A program made the position numbers and the translations under genes. A DNA stretch of 64,000 nt from CAXBNB01 sp040151475 (lineage in GTDB: Bacteria > Bacteroidota > Bacteroidia > Cytophagales > Cyclobacteriaceae), in the NCBI RefSeq assembly GCF_040151475.1, contig NZ_JBDKWG010000102.1:17604-81603 (forward strand), written 5' to 3'. Below, in pieces: positions 7,880 through 16,898 of this stretch. A model generated the notes under the pieces. The model was not told where the DNA came from and made no database searches. It worked only from the letters and a program-made list of their open reading frames with translations. Every line of letters begins with the position of its first letter. Position 1 is the stretch's first letter.

Positions 7880-10800
7880 TTAAAAGTTAGCTGATAATGA
7901 GAGTAAATAGGTTCTGATGGATGGTCTGGCATCATTCGTCAAACCTTGTTCGGTCTCCGGGTCCAGCCCGTCCCAATGCGGCGCATGTAGCCAAAGGTTA
8001 TCAGCACTCAAGGTGAGTGTAAGCCCATTAATACCAGTTGGCTCAACTAACCTACTAAAGTCATACGAGAGTGCCACTTTTTGAAGCTTGATGAAACTAC
8101 GATCGTAATATTTCTTACTTCTATAAGCAGCATCTCCATAATCTGGTCTAGGAAATTCCGCCCCTGTATTCGTAGGTGTCCAATAATCATAAATCGGGTG
8201 ATTGATGTCGGTTCTGTCCACACCAAAATCTTGGTGAGGATTATTCTCTCCAGATAGATACCAGTCTTTCCCTCCCCAAATGGAATACACGTAAGCCATC
8301 AATGAGAAATCCTTGTACTTAAACGTGTTAGTCAAACTCCATCTGAAATTAGGGTTTGTATTACCAATGATCTGACGATCATCCTCTGAAGAAATAACTC
8401 CATCTCCATTTATATCTTCAATCAAGTAATCTCCTGGCCTTAACCCAGTCATGATATCGCTATCCTCTTCCTGCCACATACCAATAACTCTAGTATCGTA
8501 AATAGCACCTAAACTTTTACCGATAAAAAGGTTGGATTGGGGCAAATCATCTTCTTTGCCATCACCATCATTATCTTCACCAAAGATTGTCTCAATTTTA
8601 TTTCGGTTGATTGAGTAATTAAAATTGCTGGTCCAGGAAAAATCTTTATTGACTATGTTCTGAGAGTTAATAGACAGCTCAAATCCTTTGTTTTTGATTT
8701 CACCAATATTGTCTAATACGGTTGCTAACTGACCTACATCCTCAGATTCTGCACCTGATGCGAATGGGACTGGCAACTCAAAAATCAAGTCAGTAGTTGT
8801 CGTGCTATAGAAGTCTAACCTACCAGTAACCCGGTTTTTTATCACACCAAAACCAAGTCCAACATTAAGGCCGATCGTTTTTTCCCAACCCAAATCAGCA
8901 TTTGCAAGGCTGGATATTCCCTGAGTAACTATATAATCATTATTATCTGCGAAAATAACCTTATCGGTAGAAATTCGAGCCAGAGTAGTATATGGATCAA
9001 TGGATCTGTTACCAACGCTTCCATAAGAAGCAGACAATGCCAGATTGCTTACAGCGTCTAATCCTGACATAAAACTCTCTTCGATAATATTCCAATTTAT
9101 GCCGATAGATGAAAATAATCCCCATTTATTATTTTCACTGAAGGCAGAGTAACCGTCACGCCGCAAGGTAGCCGTAACACTGTACTTATCATCATAGGTA
9201 TAGTTAACACGTCCCATCTGTCCAATTGCCGCACTTTCACCTCCACCTGTCTGAACAGATTGATTGGTACCATTCGATAAACCGTATGAACCCAAAGCAT
9301 AATTATCAAAACCACTAGCTTCCAATTTTTCACTTTGCCAAGTGGTTTGCTCGCGTGAGTAAAGCATCGTCACGTTAATCAAATGCTTATCAGCAAATAA
9401 GCGATTAAAGCTGATCAGGTTGTCAAATAACCGATAATAATTGCTACTATAGGATCTATCGCCAGCACCACTATTATCTTCCCCTCTACCAGTAAACTCT
9501 CCATAAAATCGATGGTCGGTACCCCATCTGAAATTATTAGAATAGGTTGATGTAAACGAAAGTCCTTCCAACCAAGGAACATCAAACCTTAACTTAAAGG
9601 CACCATTCAAACTATTTGATCGATCAAGATGCTCAGTTGCTATTGAATATAACGGACTAGATACAGATGTTGTAGTGTTAGGATATCTAACCGGGTCTCC
9701 ATTTTCATCATAAATGCTTGCATAAGGACTCATGCGAGTAGCAGCTGTTACTGATGGCTCTGAACCCGAAAAATCTCTCAAACTTGCCGATGTAAGCACT
9801 GAAAAGTTGAGCCAATCTGTTAAGTCAGTACTATTATTAATTCTAGCTGTAAATTGCTTAAAATTATCATTGATCACTACCCCCTCTTGACCAGTATATC
9901 CCAAAGAAATAAAATAGTTCCCGTGTGCTGTATTATTAGACATACTCACATCAGCACTTCTGAAGTAGCCCTGTCGTATGCCCAGTTTATTGGGATCTGC
10001 CACAGTAAACTTATGATCAGGAGTGGCATTATAATTTTTCTGCTCCTCTTCCGTCAAATAGGTATCTATGAGGTTTGGGTCTGCATCTAGGCCTTGGGCT
10101 TCTCTGATATCAAGTATATTTTGAAAATAACCATCCGTATAAACCGGATTAGGTTCCAATTGATTGGAAACACCATTCACTAGTTTTAGGTTGAATCGTG
10201 GCTTCCCATCCATGCCACCTCCTTTTTTTGTTTCAATGAGGATAACTCCGTTAGCAGACCTTGCACCATATATAGCGGCCGCACTTGCATCTTTCAATAC
10301 CGTCAGACTTTCTATGTCGCCAGATCGTATATCACCAAGAGAACCATTGTAAATGATACCATCGACCACAACCAATGGAGCATTACTCGCTCCAATCGAG
10401 TTTTGACCTCTAACCGTAATCTCAGCCACCTGACCAGCGGAATTAATACCGCTTACGTTCAAGCCTGGAAGTGTTCCTTTCACCGTTTCAATGACATTGT
10501 TTACCGGAACTTGATTATAGGTGTCTAAATCTGCAGTTGCGACAGCTCCTGTTACTGCTTGTTTTGAACTAGTACCATAGCCTACAACAACCACTTCTTC
10601 TAGAATTCCGTTATCGGACTGCATGTAGACATCAATAACACTCTGGCTTCCAATCACAATATCCTGAGTAAGATACCCTACAAATGAAACTGTAATAGTA
10701 GCTCCTTCAGCCAGAACTAGTTTATAATTACCTTCTAAGTCAGTAGTAGAGCCATTTGTCGTACCCTTTTCAACTATCAATGCACCTGGAAGGCCTTTCC

Positions 10801-11242
10801 CATTTTCATCTAAAATTTTCCCCGAGATTTCTACATCAGCTGCAACTATTTCTATTGCACTATCTAATTTCCCTTTCAGTGGGTTGACATTGATATTGTT
10901 GTCAACTTGTCTGAACCTAAGTCTGGCTTCCTTTGATACTTTTAATAAGACCTCTTCTACACTCTTCTGCTTTTCCGAAAGGCTTATCCTTGCTTTGTTT
11001 TTAGCTATTGTATTGTAATCGTAGGTAAATTGAAATTGTGTCTTCTCCTCCAACTTTTCAAAAAGCTGTAATACTGATGCTTCCTTAACATCAATATTGA
11101 TTATTACTTCCTTTACACTGGTTTTTTTTTGAGCTTCAGTATTGCCCGCCATGAGGAGGTTTAGTAATAAGCACTGAGAAAATATACCGACAAAAGATAA
11201 CTTCATGGCATATATTATTAGTCTTTGTAAATTGATTTTCAT
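7880..11242 (-). CDS. SusC/RagA TonB-dependent glycan transporter with STN signalling domain, PUL 1
   Basis: A 1120-residue outer-membrane transporter. In order: a signal peptide region (about 1-38), an STN/secretin-N signalling domain (about 45-115), a carboxypeptidase-regulatory-like beta domain (about 138-210, ISGKILDENGKGLPGA), a TonB-box-like EEVVVVGYG (about 215-223), a plug (about 228-340) and a 22-strand barrel ending in a C-terminal aromatic residue. The STN domain is the element that contacts FecR, so this protein probably both imports its ligand and reports its presence to FecR and the sigma factor encoded just upstream. A structured 132-nt gap separates it from fecR. Confidence 0.96.
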   Translation of the reverse strand: MKINLQRLIIYAMKLSFVGIFSQCLLLNLLMAGNTEAQKKTSVKEVIINIDVKEASVLQLFEKLEEKTQFQFTYDYNTIAKNKARISLSEKQKSVEEVLLKVSKEARLRFRQVDNNINVNPLKGKLDSAIEIVAADVEISGKILDENGKGLPGALIVEKGTTNGSTTDLEGNYKLVLAEGATITVSFVGYLTQDIVIGSQSVIDVYMQSDNGILEEVVVVGYGTSSKQAVTGAVATADLDTYNQVPVNNVIETVKGTLPGLNVSGINSAGQVAEITVRGQNSIGASNAPLVVVDGIIYNGSLGDIRSGDIESLTVLKDASAAAIYGARSANGVILIETKKGGGMDGKPRFNLKLVNGVSNQLEPNPVYTDGYFQNILDIREAQGLDADPNLIDTYLTEEEQKNYNATPDHKFTVADPNKLGIRQGYFRSADVSMSNNTAHGNYFISLGYTGQEGVVINDNFKQFTARINNSTDLTDWLNFSVLTSASLRDFSGSEPSVTAATRMSPYASIYDENGDPVRYPNTTTSVSSPLYSIATEHLDRSNSLNGAFKLRFDVPWLEGLSFTSTYSNNFRWGTDHRFYGEFTGRGEDNSGAGDRSYSSNYYRLFDNLISFNRLFADKHLINVTMLYSREQTTWQSEKLEASGFDNYALGSYGLSNGTNQSVQTGGGESAAIGQMGRVNYTYDDKYSVTATLRRDGYSAFSENNKWGLFSSIGINWNIIEESFMSGLDAVSNLALSASYGSVGNRSIDPYTTLARISTDKVIFADNNDYIVTQGISSLANADLGWEKTIGLNVGLGFGVIKNRVTGRLDFYSTTTTDLIFELPVPFASGAESEDVGQLATVLDNIGEIKNKGFELSINSQNIVNKDFSWTSNFNYSINRNKIETIFGEDNDGDGKEDDLPQSNLFIGKSLGAIYDTRVIGMWQEEDSDIMTGLRPGDYLIEDINGDGVISSEDDRQIIGNTNPNFRWSLTNTFKYKDFSLMAYVYSIWGGKDWYLSGENNPHQDFGVDRTDINHPIYDYWTPTNTGAEFPRPDYGDAAYRSKKYYDRSFIKLQKVALSYDFSRLVEPTGINGLTLTLSADNLWLHAPHWDGLDPETEQGLTNDARPSIRTYLLSLSANF

Positions 11243-11320
11243 AGTTTTGATATGATTAATTGAACATTAATTGATTGCATTGCTGGTGTTTTGCGACATA
11301 GAGGCAATGCGATGATCCGG

Positions 11321-11348
11321 CCGATAACGATTGGGGAATTGTTATCGG
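11321..11348. terminator. Hairpin in the fecR-susC gap, PUL 1
   Basis: Arms 11321-11328 (CCGATAAC) and 11341-11348 (GTTATCGG) are perfectly complementary with a 12-nt loop, and a T-rich run follows on the plus strand. It begins 26 nt beyond the fecR stop. In the direction of transcription (minus) it lacks a clear U-run, so it may work as an attenuator or processing site. Similar hairpins occur at the same place in PULs 2 and 3. Confidence 0.5.
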
Positions 11349-11374
11349 TCTTTTTCTTTCTTTAAGTCTGGCAT

Positions 11375-12418
11375 CTATTCATAGGCTTCATTTTTAAATT
11401 TTAAAAGGACATTTTTATTGTTGATTTCAAAGTCAAAATTGTTAACAAATCCCATGCTCGTTAGTACATTTTCTAAGCTTTGCTTTTTAAATTGACCTGT
11501 ATAATTCAACTCTTTTTCCGACGGTGTGATCAACTGTATATCTACACCATACCACCTTTCCAGTTTGGTTTGGATATCTTTCAAATTGGCTTTATGAAAG
11601 GATAGTAAGCCATCTTTCCATCCCAGTACTTCATCTGCTTCAAACTCTTGTATGGAAGAAAATGTCTTTGTGTCTTTTTGATAATAAACCTCCTGCCCTG
11701 GCAACAAAGCTATTTGTGGTGTCAATTGGCTCAACCACTCACCACTCTTTTCACTAACCCTGACTTTACCTGTAGTCAGGCTTACTATGAGTTTATCCTG
11801 CTCAGGAAAACCGGACACATTAAACGAAGTACCCAATGCCTGTACAACTACATTCTGTGATATCACATAAAAGGGTCTTGCAGCATCTTTAGCTATATCA
11901 AAAAAAGCCTCACCTTCCAGCCATACCATTCTGGCTGTATCTGAAAACACTTCATGGTAGGACAATTCACTTTCGGCATTTAAATTAATTACCGTACCAT
12001 CTTTCAAATGGATTTCGGATTTTCTTCCAGCGGTATTGGATTTGGTTATAAGTTGGTTGTCAATATTGTTATTGATTTCTTTATTGGATTGAAAATAAAC
12101 GACCAGCCCTGAACACACCATAATTAATATGACTGCAGCATACTTCAAATACTCATTTACTCGATTTGATCCTTTAGTTTTTAGGAAAATAGCATTCTTA
12201 CCATTAATTCTTTCCCATATCTCACTTTTCACTTCATCGTGCTTAAAAATGGTAGTTTTTTTATAGTCTGCAGAGTGCCAGTGATTTTCTATTTTTTCAT
12301 AAAGAGATTTGTTCTCCTCATTCTCATTGATCCAAACCCTGAGATCCGATTCATCTTTCTTGCTCTGTGTATTTACAAAGTGCCGGGAAATCACCTGATA
12401 TATATGGTTGTTACTCAT
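11375..12418 (-). CDS. FecR-type anti-sigma factor, PUL 1
   Basis: A 347-residue transmembrane regulator. The cytoplasmic N-terminus (about 1-90) would hold the sigma factor. One membrane helix spans about residues 92-109. The periplasmic FecR domain (about 130-235; GRKSEIHLKDGTVINLNAES, EGEAFFDIAKD, ALGTSFNV) and a DUF4974-type C-terminal domain (about 265-340) follow. FecR proteins transmit the signal from the STN domain of a SusC to an ECF sigma factor. It is 70 nt downstream of its sigma gene and is followed by the cognate susC. Confidence 0.95.
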   Translation of the reverse strand: MSNNHIYQVISRHFVNTQSKKDESDLRVWINENEENKSLYEKIENHWHSADYKKTTIFKHDEVKSEIWERINGKNAIFLKTKGSNRVNEYLKYAAVILIMVCSGLVVYFQSNKEINNNIDNQLITKSNTAGRKSEIHLKDGTVINLNAESELSYHEVFSDTARMVWLEGEAFFDIAKDAARPFYVISQNVVVQALGTSFNVSGFPEQDKLIVSLTTGKVRVSEKSGEWLSQLTPQIALLPGQEVYYQKDTKTFSSIQEFEADEVLGWKDGLLSFHKANLKDIQTKLERWYGVDIQLITPSEKELNYTGQFKKQSLENVLTSMGFVNNFDFEINNKNVLLKFKNEAYE

Positions 12419-12488
12419 AGCGAAATATCTATATCTTGTACCTAAGACCCGAAAAGAAAGGATTTACGTAACGGGTTTTGATTTTTAT

Positions 12489-13103
12489 TTAGAGAAAAAA
12501 GAAAACAAAACTTCTGGGAAACAATTTTCTGATTTTGGGGTGGTGTCTTTGATCCTGAAGGTAGGATTTCAATTGTTGGCAAAGCTCCTTTACGGCTAGT
12601 TCAAGGTGTTTTTCAACTGTCCTTTTGGAAAGGTTTAACAATTCTGCAACTTCATCCAGAAACAGACCGTCTTCCCTCAAAAGCCTGTAAACCATCTGGC
12701 GCTGAGTAGGTAATTGGCTTATGCAGTCTTCGAGAAGTTGGAAAACCTCCAAATCTCCGGGCTCAATATCCAGGATTTCAGATTCTTCAATGATATAATC
12801 CTCCACCTGCTCGATACTGTCAAAATTCTCATTCTTTTTACGATCTCTCAGCCAGTTGAGACTCTTGTTCTTTACCGACTGGAATAAATAAGCATTTACA
12901 CGGTCTATATGTTTTTTTCTGTTCTTGTCTTTTAGCAGGTTATAAATGACATCAGAAACAACTTCTTCTGCTCCCGACGGGATTTTGACATATTGAAGGC
13001 TAAAACCAAAAAGCTTAGGATAAAAATGATCAAAAAAATCGCTGAAAGCCTGCGGGTCATTCTCCTCACATATTTTTTTCCAAATACAGTCAACATCTAT
13101 CAT
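12489..13103 (-). CDS. ECF RNA polymerase sigma factor of PUL 1
   Basis: A 204-residue sigma-70 of the ECF type expanded in Bacteroidota. Region 2 lies at about residues 20-90 (FYPKLFGFSLQYVKIPSGAEEVVSDVIYNL) and region 4 at about 130-185 (LPTQRQMVYRLLREDGLFLDEVAELLNLSKRTVEKHL). It has no fused regulatory domain, and its activity should be controlled by the FecR encoded 70 nt downstream. It presumably activates susC/susD of the same locus. The last residues (SFVFFFL) are an unusual hydrophobic tail. The preceding gene, 253 nt away, is the last enzyme gene of PUL 2. Confidence 0.95.
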   Translation of the reverse strand: MIDVDCIWKKICEENDPQAFSDFFDHFYPKLFGFSLQYVKIPSGAEEVVSDVIYNLLKDKNRKKHIDRVNAYLFQSVKNKSLNWLRDRKKNENFDSIEQVEDYIIEESEILDIEPGDLEVFQLLEDCISQLPTQRQMVYRLLREDGLFLDEVAELLNLSKRTVEKHLELAVKELCQQLKSYLQDQRHHPKIRKLFPRSFVFFFL

Positions 13104-13356
13104 AGTACGCGTATTGTTGAGTATCTAATGCCCTTTATCAAATTTAGCAAACATATTCTGGAGTTGCTATCGCTAAAAAAACTCCTTAATCAAATAGCAT
13201 CTGGTATATTCTTATCTAAGACACACACACAAAAGCAACACGTAACTGTTTTTATTTTTTTGCAAAAAAAGAATAGCAGATGTATGCTTGAATAGGCTAT
13301 TCCTTTTTAATCAAACAGCACCAACTGGCAGAGACAAAACCACTTATTGCTCCTGT

Positions 13357-14973
13357 CTAGTCCACAGACACAGTGATGGGCCAGCCTGTAAATTGTTTGG
13401 ACTGCCCTGAAGGCACATCTGCATTTCTTGGCCAGCATTCGAATGTGACTTCTTTATCATCTTTGTTGAAACGGATCAAACCATACCCACCTCCCTTTGA
13501 AGGGCTTTCAGGATTTACATAAGCCTGCATGGTAATCTTGTTGTTGAACCCATCCAGATATCTACCGGTCCAGGGTAGTATATCATTGTTGTTCTCCCCC
13601 GGTTTTTCATCTTCCGGCCACCACCACCTGCTATAATAATTATTGACCAAAGCAGGTACTACAAAAGCCCATGGGCCATCTTCAAATTCATCCGTACCAT
13701 GATGGATAACGGTTGCCAGATGCTGATCCCCGGCAATATGTACCGCATTGGCTTTTTTGATGGCTTTCAACGCATTGTTCCTTCCTGTTTGTGGCCATCC
13801 ATTGGAATCCAAATCGGCATGGAGACGGTTTTCTTTCCTGCCATGTAAATGTGCTCCTCCACAAAACCCTGTCGCAGAAAGTACAGCCTTCATGGCCGGG
13901 TTCTGATCCTTGCCCCATTCATCCAGAAATTTTTCTTGCCTGCCACCCAACAACTCCAATCCTTCAACATCTATAGATGCGGGATCATAATCAGGGTTTC
14001 GGATATGGTCTGGCCTGGGCCCTTGCTGGGGAATCTTTCCTTCTGGTCCTGATTTAAATTTGCGGTCTTCAATGACAGCAAAATCAACATCTCCAACTAT
14101 GAGGTTGGTATAATAAACACCAATCCCTTGCTTGACAGGCGTAGGGTCGTATGGATCCGGAAGATGTGATGTCTGACACCTTTCCACCATTTTCACATAT
14201 TCGGGATGGAAAAAATATCCCCCGTCACTACCAGCTCTGCTGGAAGCCTTTTTGCCATATTCACCCCACAGGTTGCCCTGTCCAATGTCATGATCATCGG
14301 GAATGGTGACACATGGCCGTTCTCGAAAAATCTCTCTGAACTGCATACCAAATTTTAACCAGGCGGCAGTATGCTCTGTATGGTCATAAGACTGATCTCC
14401 ACCAAAAAAAATCAAATCCGGGTTTTGGTAATTTATGTTTCTAACATAATTGGCTCTGTCTCCACGGTCTTTATTGCTATTGCAAGACATTGCTGCCAAT
14501 ACAATCTCACTTTTATCCCGAGGGTCTTTCCTTATCAACCCTTCAAAAGTTGCTTCAGTGCCATGAGACAAACGATAGGCTGTATCCTTAGAACTGTCCC
14601 AGTTTTCTACCCGAAAAAGAGCAGACCAACCCAGGTCGTTTACCTGTTGTTTTTGGATTTCCTTCCAGCTATTGCCTTCTTTGATTGCGAGCCTTACTTC
14701 CCTGCTTTCATTCGGGTATAATGGAAACAATTGAGCAGACAGTTTCAATACATTGTTGGACACGGTGTAAATACCAAAGGCTACCACATCTTTCCTTTCC
14801 ACTTTCAAATTGACAATTGGATTGTCAGACCTATTCCACCAATCATTAATAGCGAGTGTGTCCACATTGGAGAAAGGTGCCTTAACTGGCGGTTCCATTG
14901 TAGCTTGTTGCTTTGGCCCATTGCATGCCACAGCCAAAACAAGCAACATAATAATGCCTAAAAGTTTGTTCAT
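13357..14973 (-). CDS. PhoD-like metallophosphatase lipoprotein
   Basis: A 538-residue protein with a lipoprotein signal ending at Cys17 (LAVAC). It resembles alkaline phosphatase D: an N-terminal beta-sandwich (about 35-145) and a metallophosphoesterase core with CNSNKD (about 164-169), GGDQSYDH (191-198), PDDHDIGQGN (225-234) and HIAGDQHLA near residue 400. These acidic and His residues would bind the catalytic metals. PhoD-family enzymes are phosphodiesterases or phosphomonoesterases, but many Bacteroidota relatives sit in glycan loci with unknown substrates. It is the last gene of PUL 2, separated from the esterase by 189 nt, so it may also have its own promoter. Confidence 0.82.
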   Translation of the reverse strand: MNKLLGIIMLLVLAVACNGPKQQATMEPPVKAPFSNVDTLAINDWWNRSDNPIVNLKVERKDVVAFGIYTVSNNVLKLSAQLFPLYPNESREVRLAIKEGNSWKEIQKQQVNDLGWSALFRVENWDSSKDTAYRLSHGTEATFEGLIRKDPRDKSEIVLAAMSCNSNKDRGDRANYVRNINYQNPDLIFFGGDQSYDHTEHTAAWLKFGMQFREIFRERPCVTIPDDHDIGQGNLWGEYGKKASSRAGSDGGYFFHPEYVKMVERCQTSHLPDPYDPTPVKQGIGVYYTNLIVGDVDFAVIEDRKFKSGPEGKIPQQGPRPDHIRNPDYDPASIDVEGLELLGGRQEKFLDEWGKDQNPAMKAVLSATGFCGGAHLHGRKENRLHADLDSNGWPQTGRNNALKAIKKANAVHIAGDQHLATVIHHGTDEFEDGPWAFVVPALVNNYYSRWWWPEDEKPGENNNDILPWTGRYLDGFNNKITMQAYVNPESPSKGGGYGLIRFNKDDKEVTFECWPRNADVPSGQSKQFTGWPITVSVD

Positions 14974-15162
14974 GTTTAATTAGTATTAGCGAGTGAATAA
15001 ATAAGAAAAAATCAATTTTCAGGCTAATTTGAGGAGTCAACTAATGTTCTGAGGTTTAAATTAATATTTTTTCACCTAAAAGAAAATCGTATAGTGCTTC
15101 ATTTACCAGAAATTACTTTATTATGGATAATACTTAATCCTTTACCTTTTTTCTGAAGTAAA

Positions 15163-15975
15163 TTACTTCACCCATTTCAACATGACTTCAGCATACCTTT
15201 TTCCTAAAATTCTTTGAGCGTTCGAATTAAAGTGTACTCTATCGCCTTTGTCTTCCAAATCAGAAGTTTCAATCACCTCACAAAATTCATCCGAAAGGGA
15301 ATAAGCTACAATAGATTCATTGATCTTATCCCAACTGGTTTGGTTAACGGCATAAGAACCCAATTTTCCTGCTACTATTGGCAAAGATATATTTCCTGCA
15401 ATCGTGCGAAACTTACCAAACAGTGTTCTCATATTGTCTTCATACACCTGAATAGCGTTTTCGCTATGAGCATCTGCCTCTCCCTGATGCCAGAGTATTC
15501 CTTTTATAATACCAAGGTTTTGAGAAGATTTTAACCTTTGTGTAAAGTTACTAAGAAGGTTTACTCCCCGATGAGTATCATTGTTGATCCATTGTGTAAT
15601 AGAACTGCCCCCAACCGCCATTGGTATCAGTAATATCGAAACGTTTTCAGGAATGCTTTTCAACATTTCTGTGCCAAAAGAAATACCACAATCCAATCCC
15701 GCTCCTGATGGTTCGTAAAAATGTAATGGTTCTTTGGCTACAATAATTTCGTTCTTACTATTAATCGTTAAAATTCTATTATTTGTGAGTTTATCTTTAG
15801 GTTCAATAGTAGCTCTGCCAGCCATATTGGATTGCCCTGCCATCATAAAAATCCAAAGGTTCTCTTTTAAAGGTAATTCTAATTCCTTGGTTATAACCGG
15901 AATTTGCCCGTCCATATCTTCACCACACCCTATCAGTACTACAAACAAAAGACAAATTTTAAATACTCTACACAT
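15163..15975 (-). CDS. SASA/CE6-like carbohydrate acetylesterase lipoprotein
   Basis: A 270-residue SGNH-fold esterase of the sialate O-acetylesterase (SASA) type. The lipobox ends at Cys17 (LIGC). The nucleophile motif GQSNMAGR holds Ser49, WHQGEAD lies at 162-168, and the Asp-x-x-His pair is D245/H248 (GDRVHF). Members remove acetyl groups from xylan, pectin or sialic acid. The downstream position in PUL 2, 29 nt after the DUF1080 gene, suggests the target glycan is acetylated. A frameshifted second copy of the middle of this gene survives at about 26617-26835, with one 66-nt block nearly identical. Confidence 0.88.
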   Translation of the reverse strand: MCRVFKICLLFVVLIGCGEDMDGQIPVITKELELPLKENLWIFMMAGQSNMAGRATIEPKDKLTNNRILTINSKNEIIVAKEPLHFYEPSGAGLDCGISFGTEMLKSIPENVSILLIPMAVGGSSITQWINNDTHRGVNLLSNFTQRLKSSQNLGIIKGILWHQGEADAHSENAIQVYEDNMRTLFGKFRTIAGNISLPIVAGKLGSYAVNQTSWDKINESIVAYSLSDEFCEVIETSDLEDKGDRVHFNSNAQRILGKRYAEVMLKWVK

Positions 15976-16004
15976 TGTTATATGATTAAAATTTCAACTA
16001 GTTC

Positions 16005-16898
16005 TCAGAAAAAAACTGGTATCTCATCAATTGGTCTGATCTTAATATCTCTATAGAATATTTCAGCTCCTTCTGACTGAATTTGAATTTTCCCTTTGGT
16101 TAATGGCTCAACTTTTCCGTTGACTATCTGTCCTATATTGAATAAATGCATGTTCTTTTTTCCATTTATCAAATGGACACTTTCTCTCATGTAAGCATAA
16201 ATATCAAGACGATTCCATTCGCCTTTTTCTTTTTCATTGTCAATTGATTTCTGACAAAATCTATCTCCTCTCATATCAATTGTCTGAAAAGGTGCTTGTG
16301 GATAGTATTTAAACTTTTTGTTCTTTAACTGTATGGTCTTCACTTGAGCAGTGGTAGAATCGACACACCATAAATCCCCAACATCTCCTTCCTGAACCTG
16401 ACATTCTACTGATCGCATCCAGACTCCACCCCGTACACCTTCCTTTCCGACAGAATGATAAAGTATTCCACTGTCTCGCTTGCTGTTCTCTCGTGGTGGA
16501 TACCTCTTCTCCCCCCACTTAAACTCCATAGTCAAATGATAATTTTCATATTCCTGATCTGTTACCAAAATACCAAAGGTCTCCCCGGAAATACGAATGG
16601 CTGGCGCACCATCATTTTGTACTACTGTAAAAACATTTAAAGGATCTTTATTCAATCCAATCGGCTCTACATATTTGCCATCCTCCATTTTTAATCCTTC
16701 CACTTTGGACGTAGGTTCTGGTTTTCTCTGGTAGGTGTACCAACCCTTCAAATTCTTTCCATTAAACAGCTCTTTAAATTCTGAAGTAGTGGAGCGAAGA
16801 GAATCATACGAGCTCAACAAGCATATAATCAGTAAAGAAACTACAACTATTAGGTTGAATGTGAACTTTTTTGAATTACCCATTTTACTAACAAGCAT
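16005..16898 (-). CDS. DUF1080 (3-keto-disaccharide hydrolase-type) protein
   Basis: A 297-residue protein with an N-terminal hydrophobic signal or anchor (about 14-30). The rest is a single DUF1080 concanavalin-like domain: FKELFNGKNLKGWYTY (about 41-56), LTMEFKWGEKRYPP, RDSGILYH, and a C-terminal strand with GKIQIQSEGAEIFYRDIKI. DUF1080 proteins include hydrolases acting on 3-keto-glycosides and several sugar-binding enzymes. Its ATG overlaps the stop codon of the Sip1-like gene by one base, indicating translational coupling. Met6 is an alternative start that gives a more compact signal sequence. The substrate is not evident. Confidence 0.88.
   Translation of the reverse strand: MLVSKMGNSKKFTFNLIVVVSLLIICLLSSYDSLRSTTSEFKELFNGKNLKGWYTYQRKPEPTSKVEGLKMEDGKYVEPIGLNKDPLNVFTVVQNDGAPAIRISGETFGILVTDQEYENYHLTMEFKWGEKRYPPRENSKRDSGILYHSVGKEGVRGGVWMRSVECQVQEGDVGDLWCVDSTTAQVKTIQLKNKKFKYYPQAPFQTIDMRGDRFCQKSIDNEKEKGEWNRLDIYAYMRESVHLINGKKNMHLFNIGQIVNGKVEPLTKGKIQIQSEGAEIFYRDIKIRPIDEIPVFF

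Noticed and set aside
12993..13295. 100-residue plus-strand frame
   Set aside because: Antisense to the PUL 1 sigma gene and made largely of AT-rich intergenic sequence.
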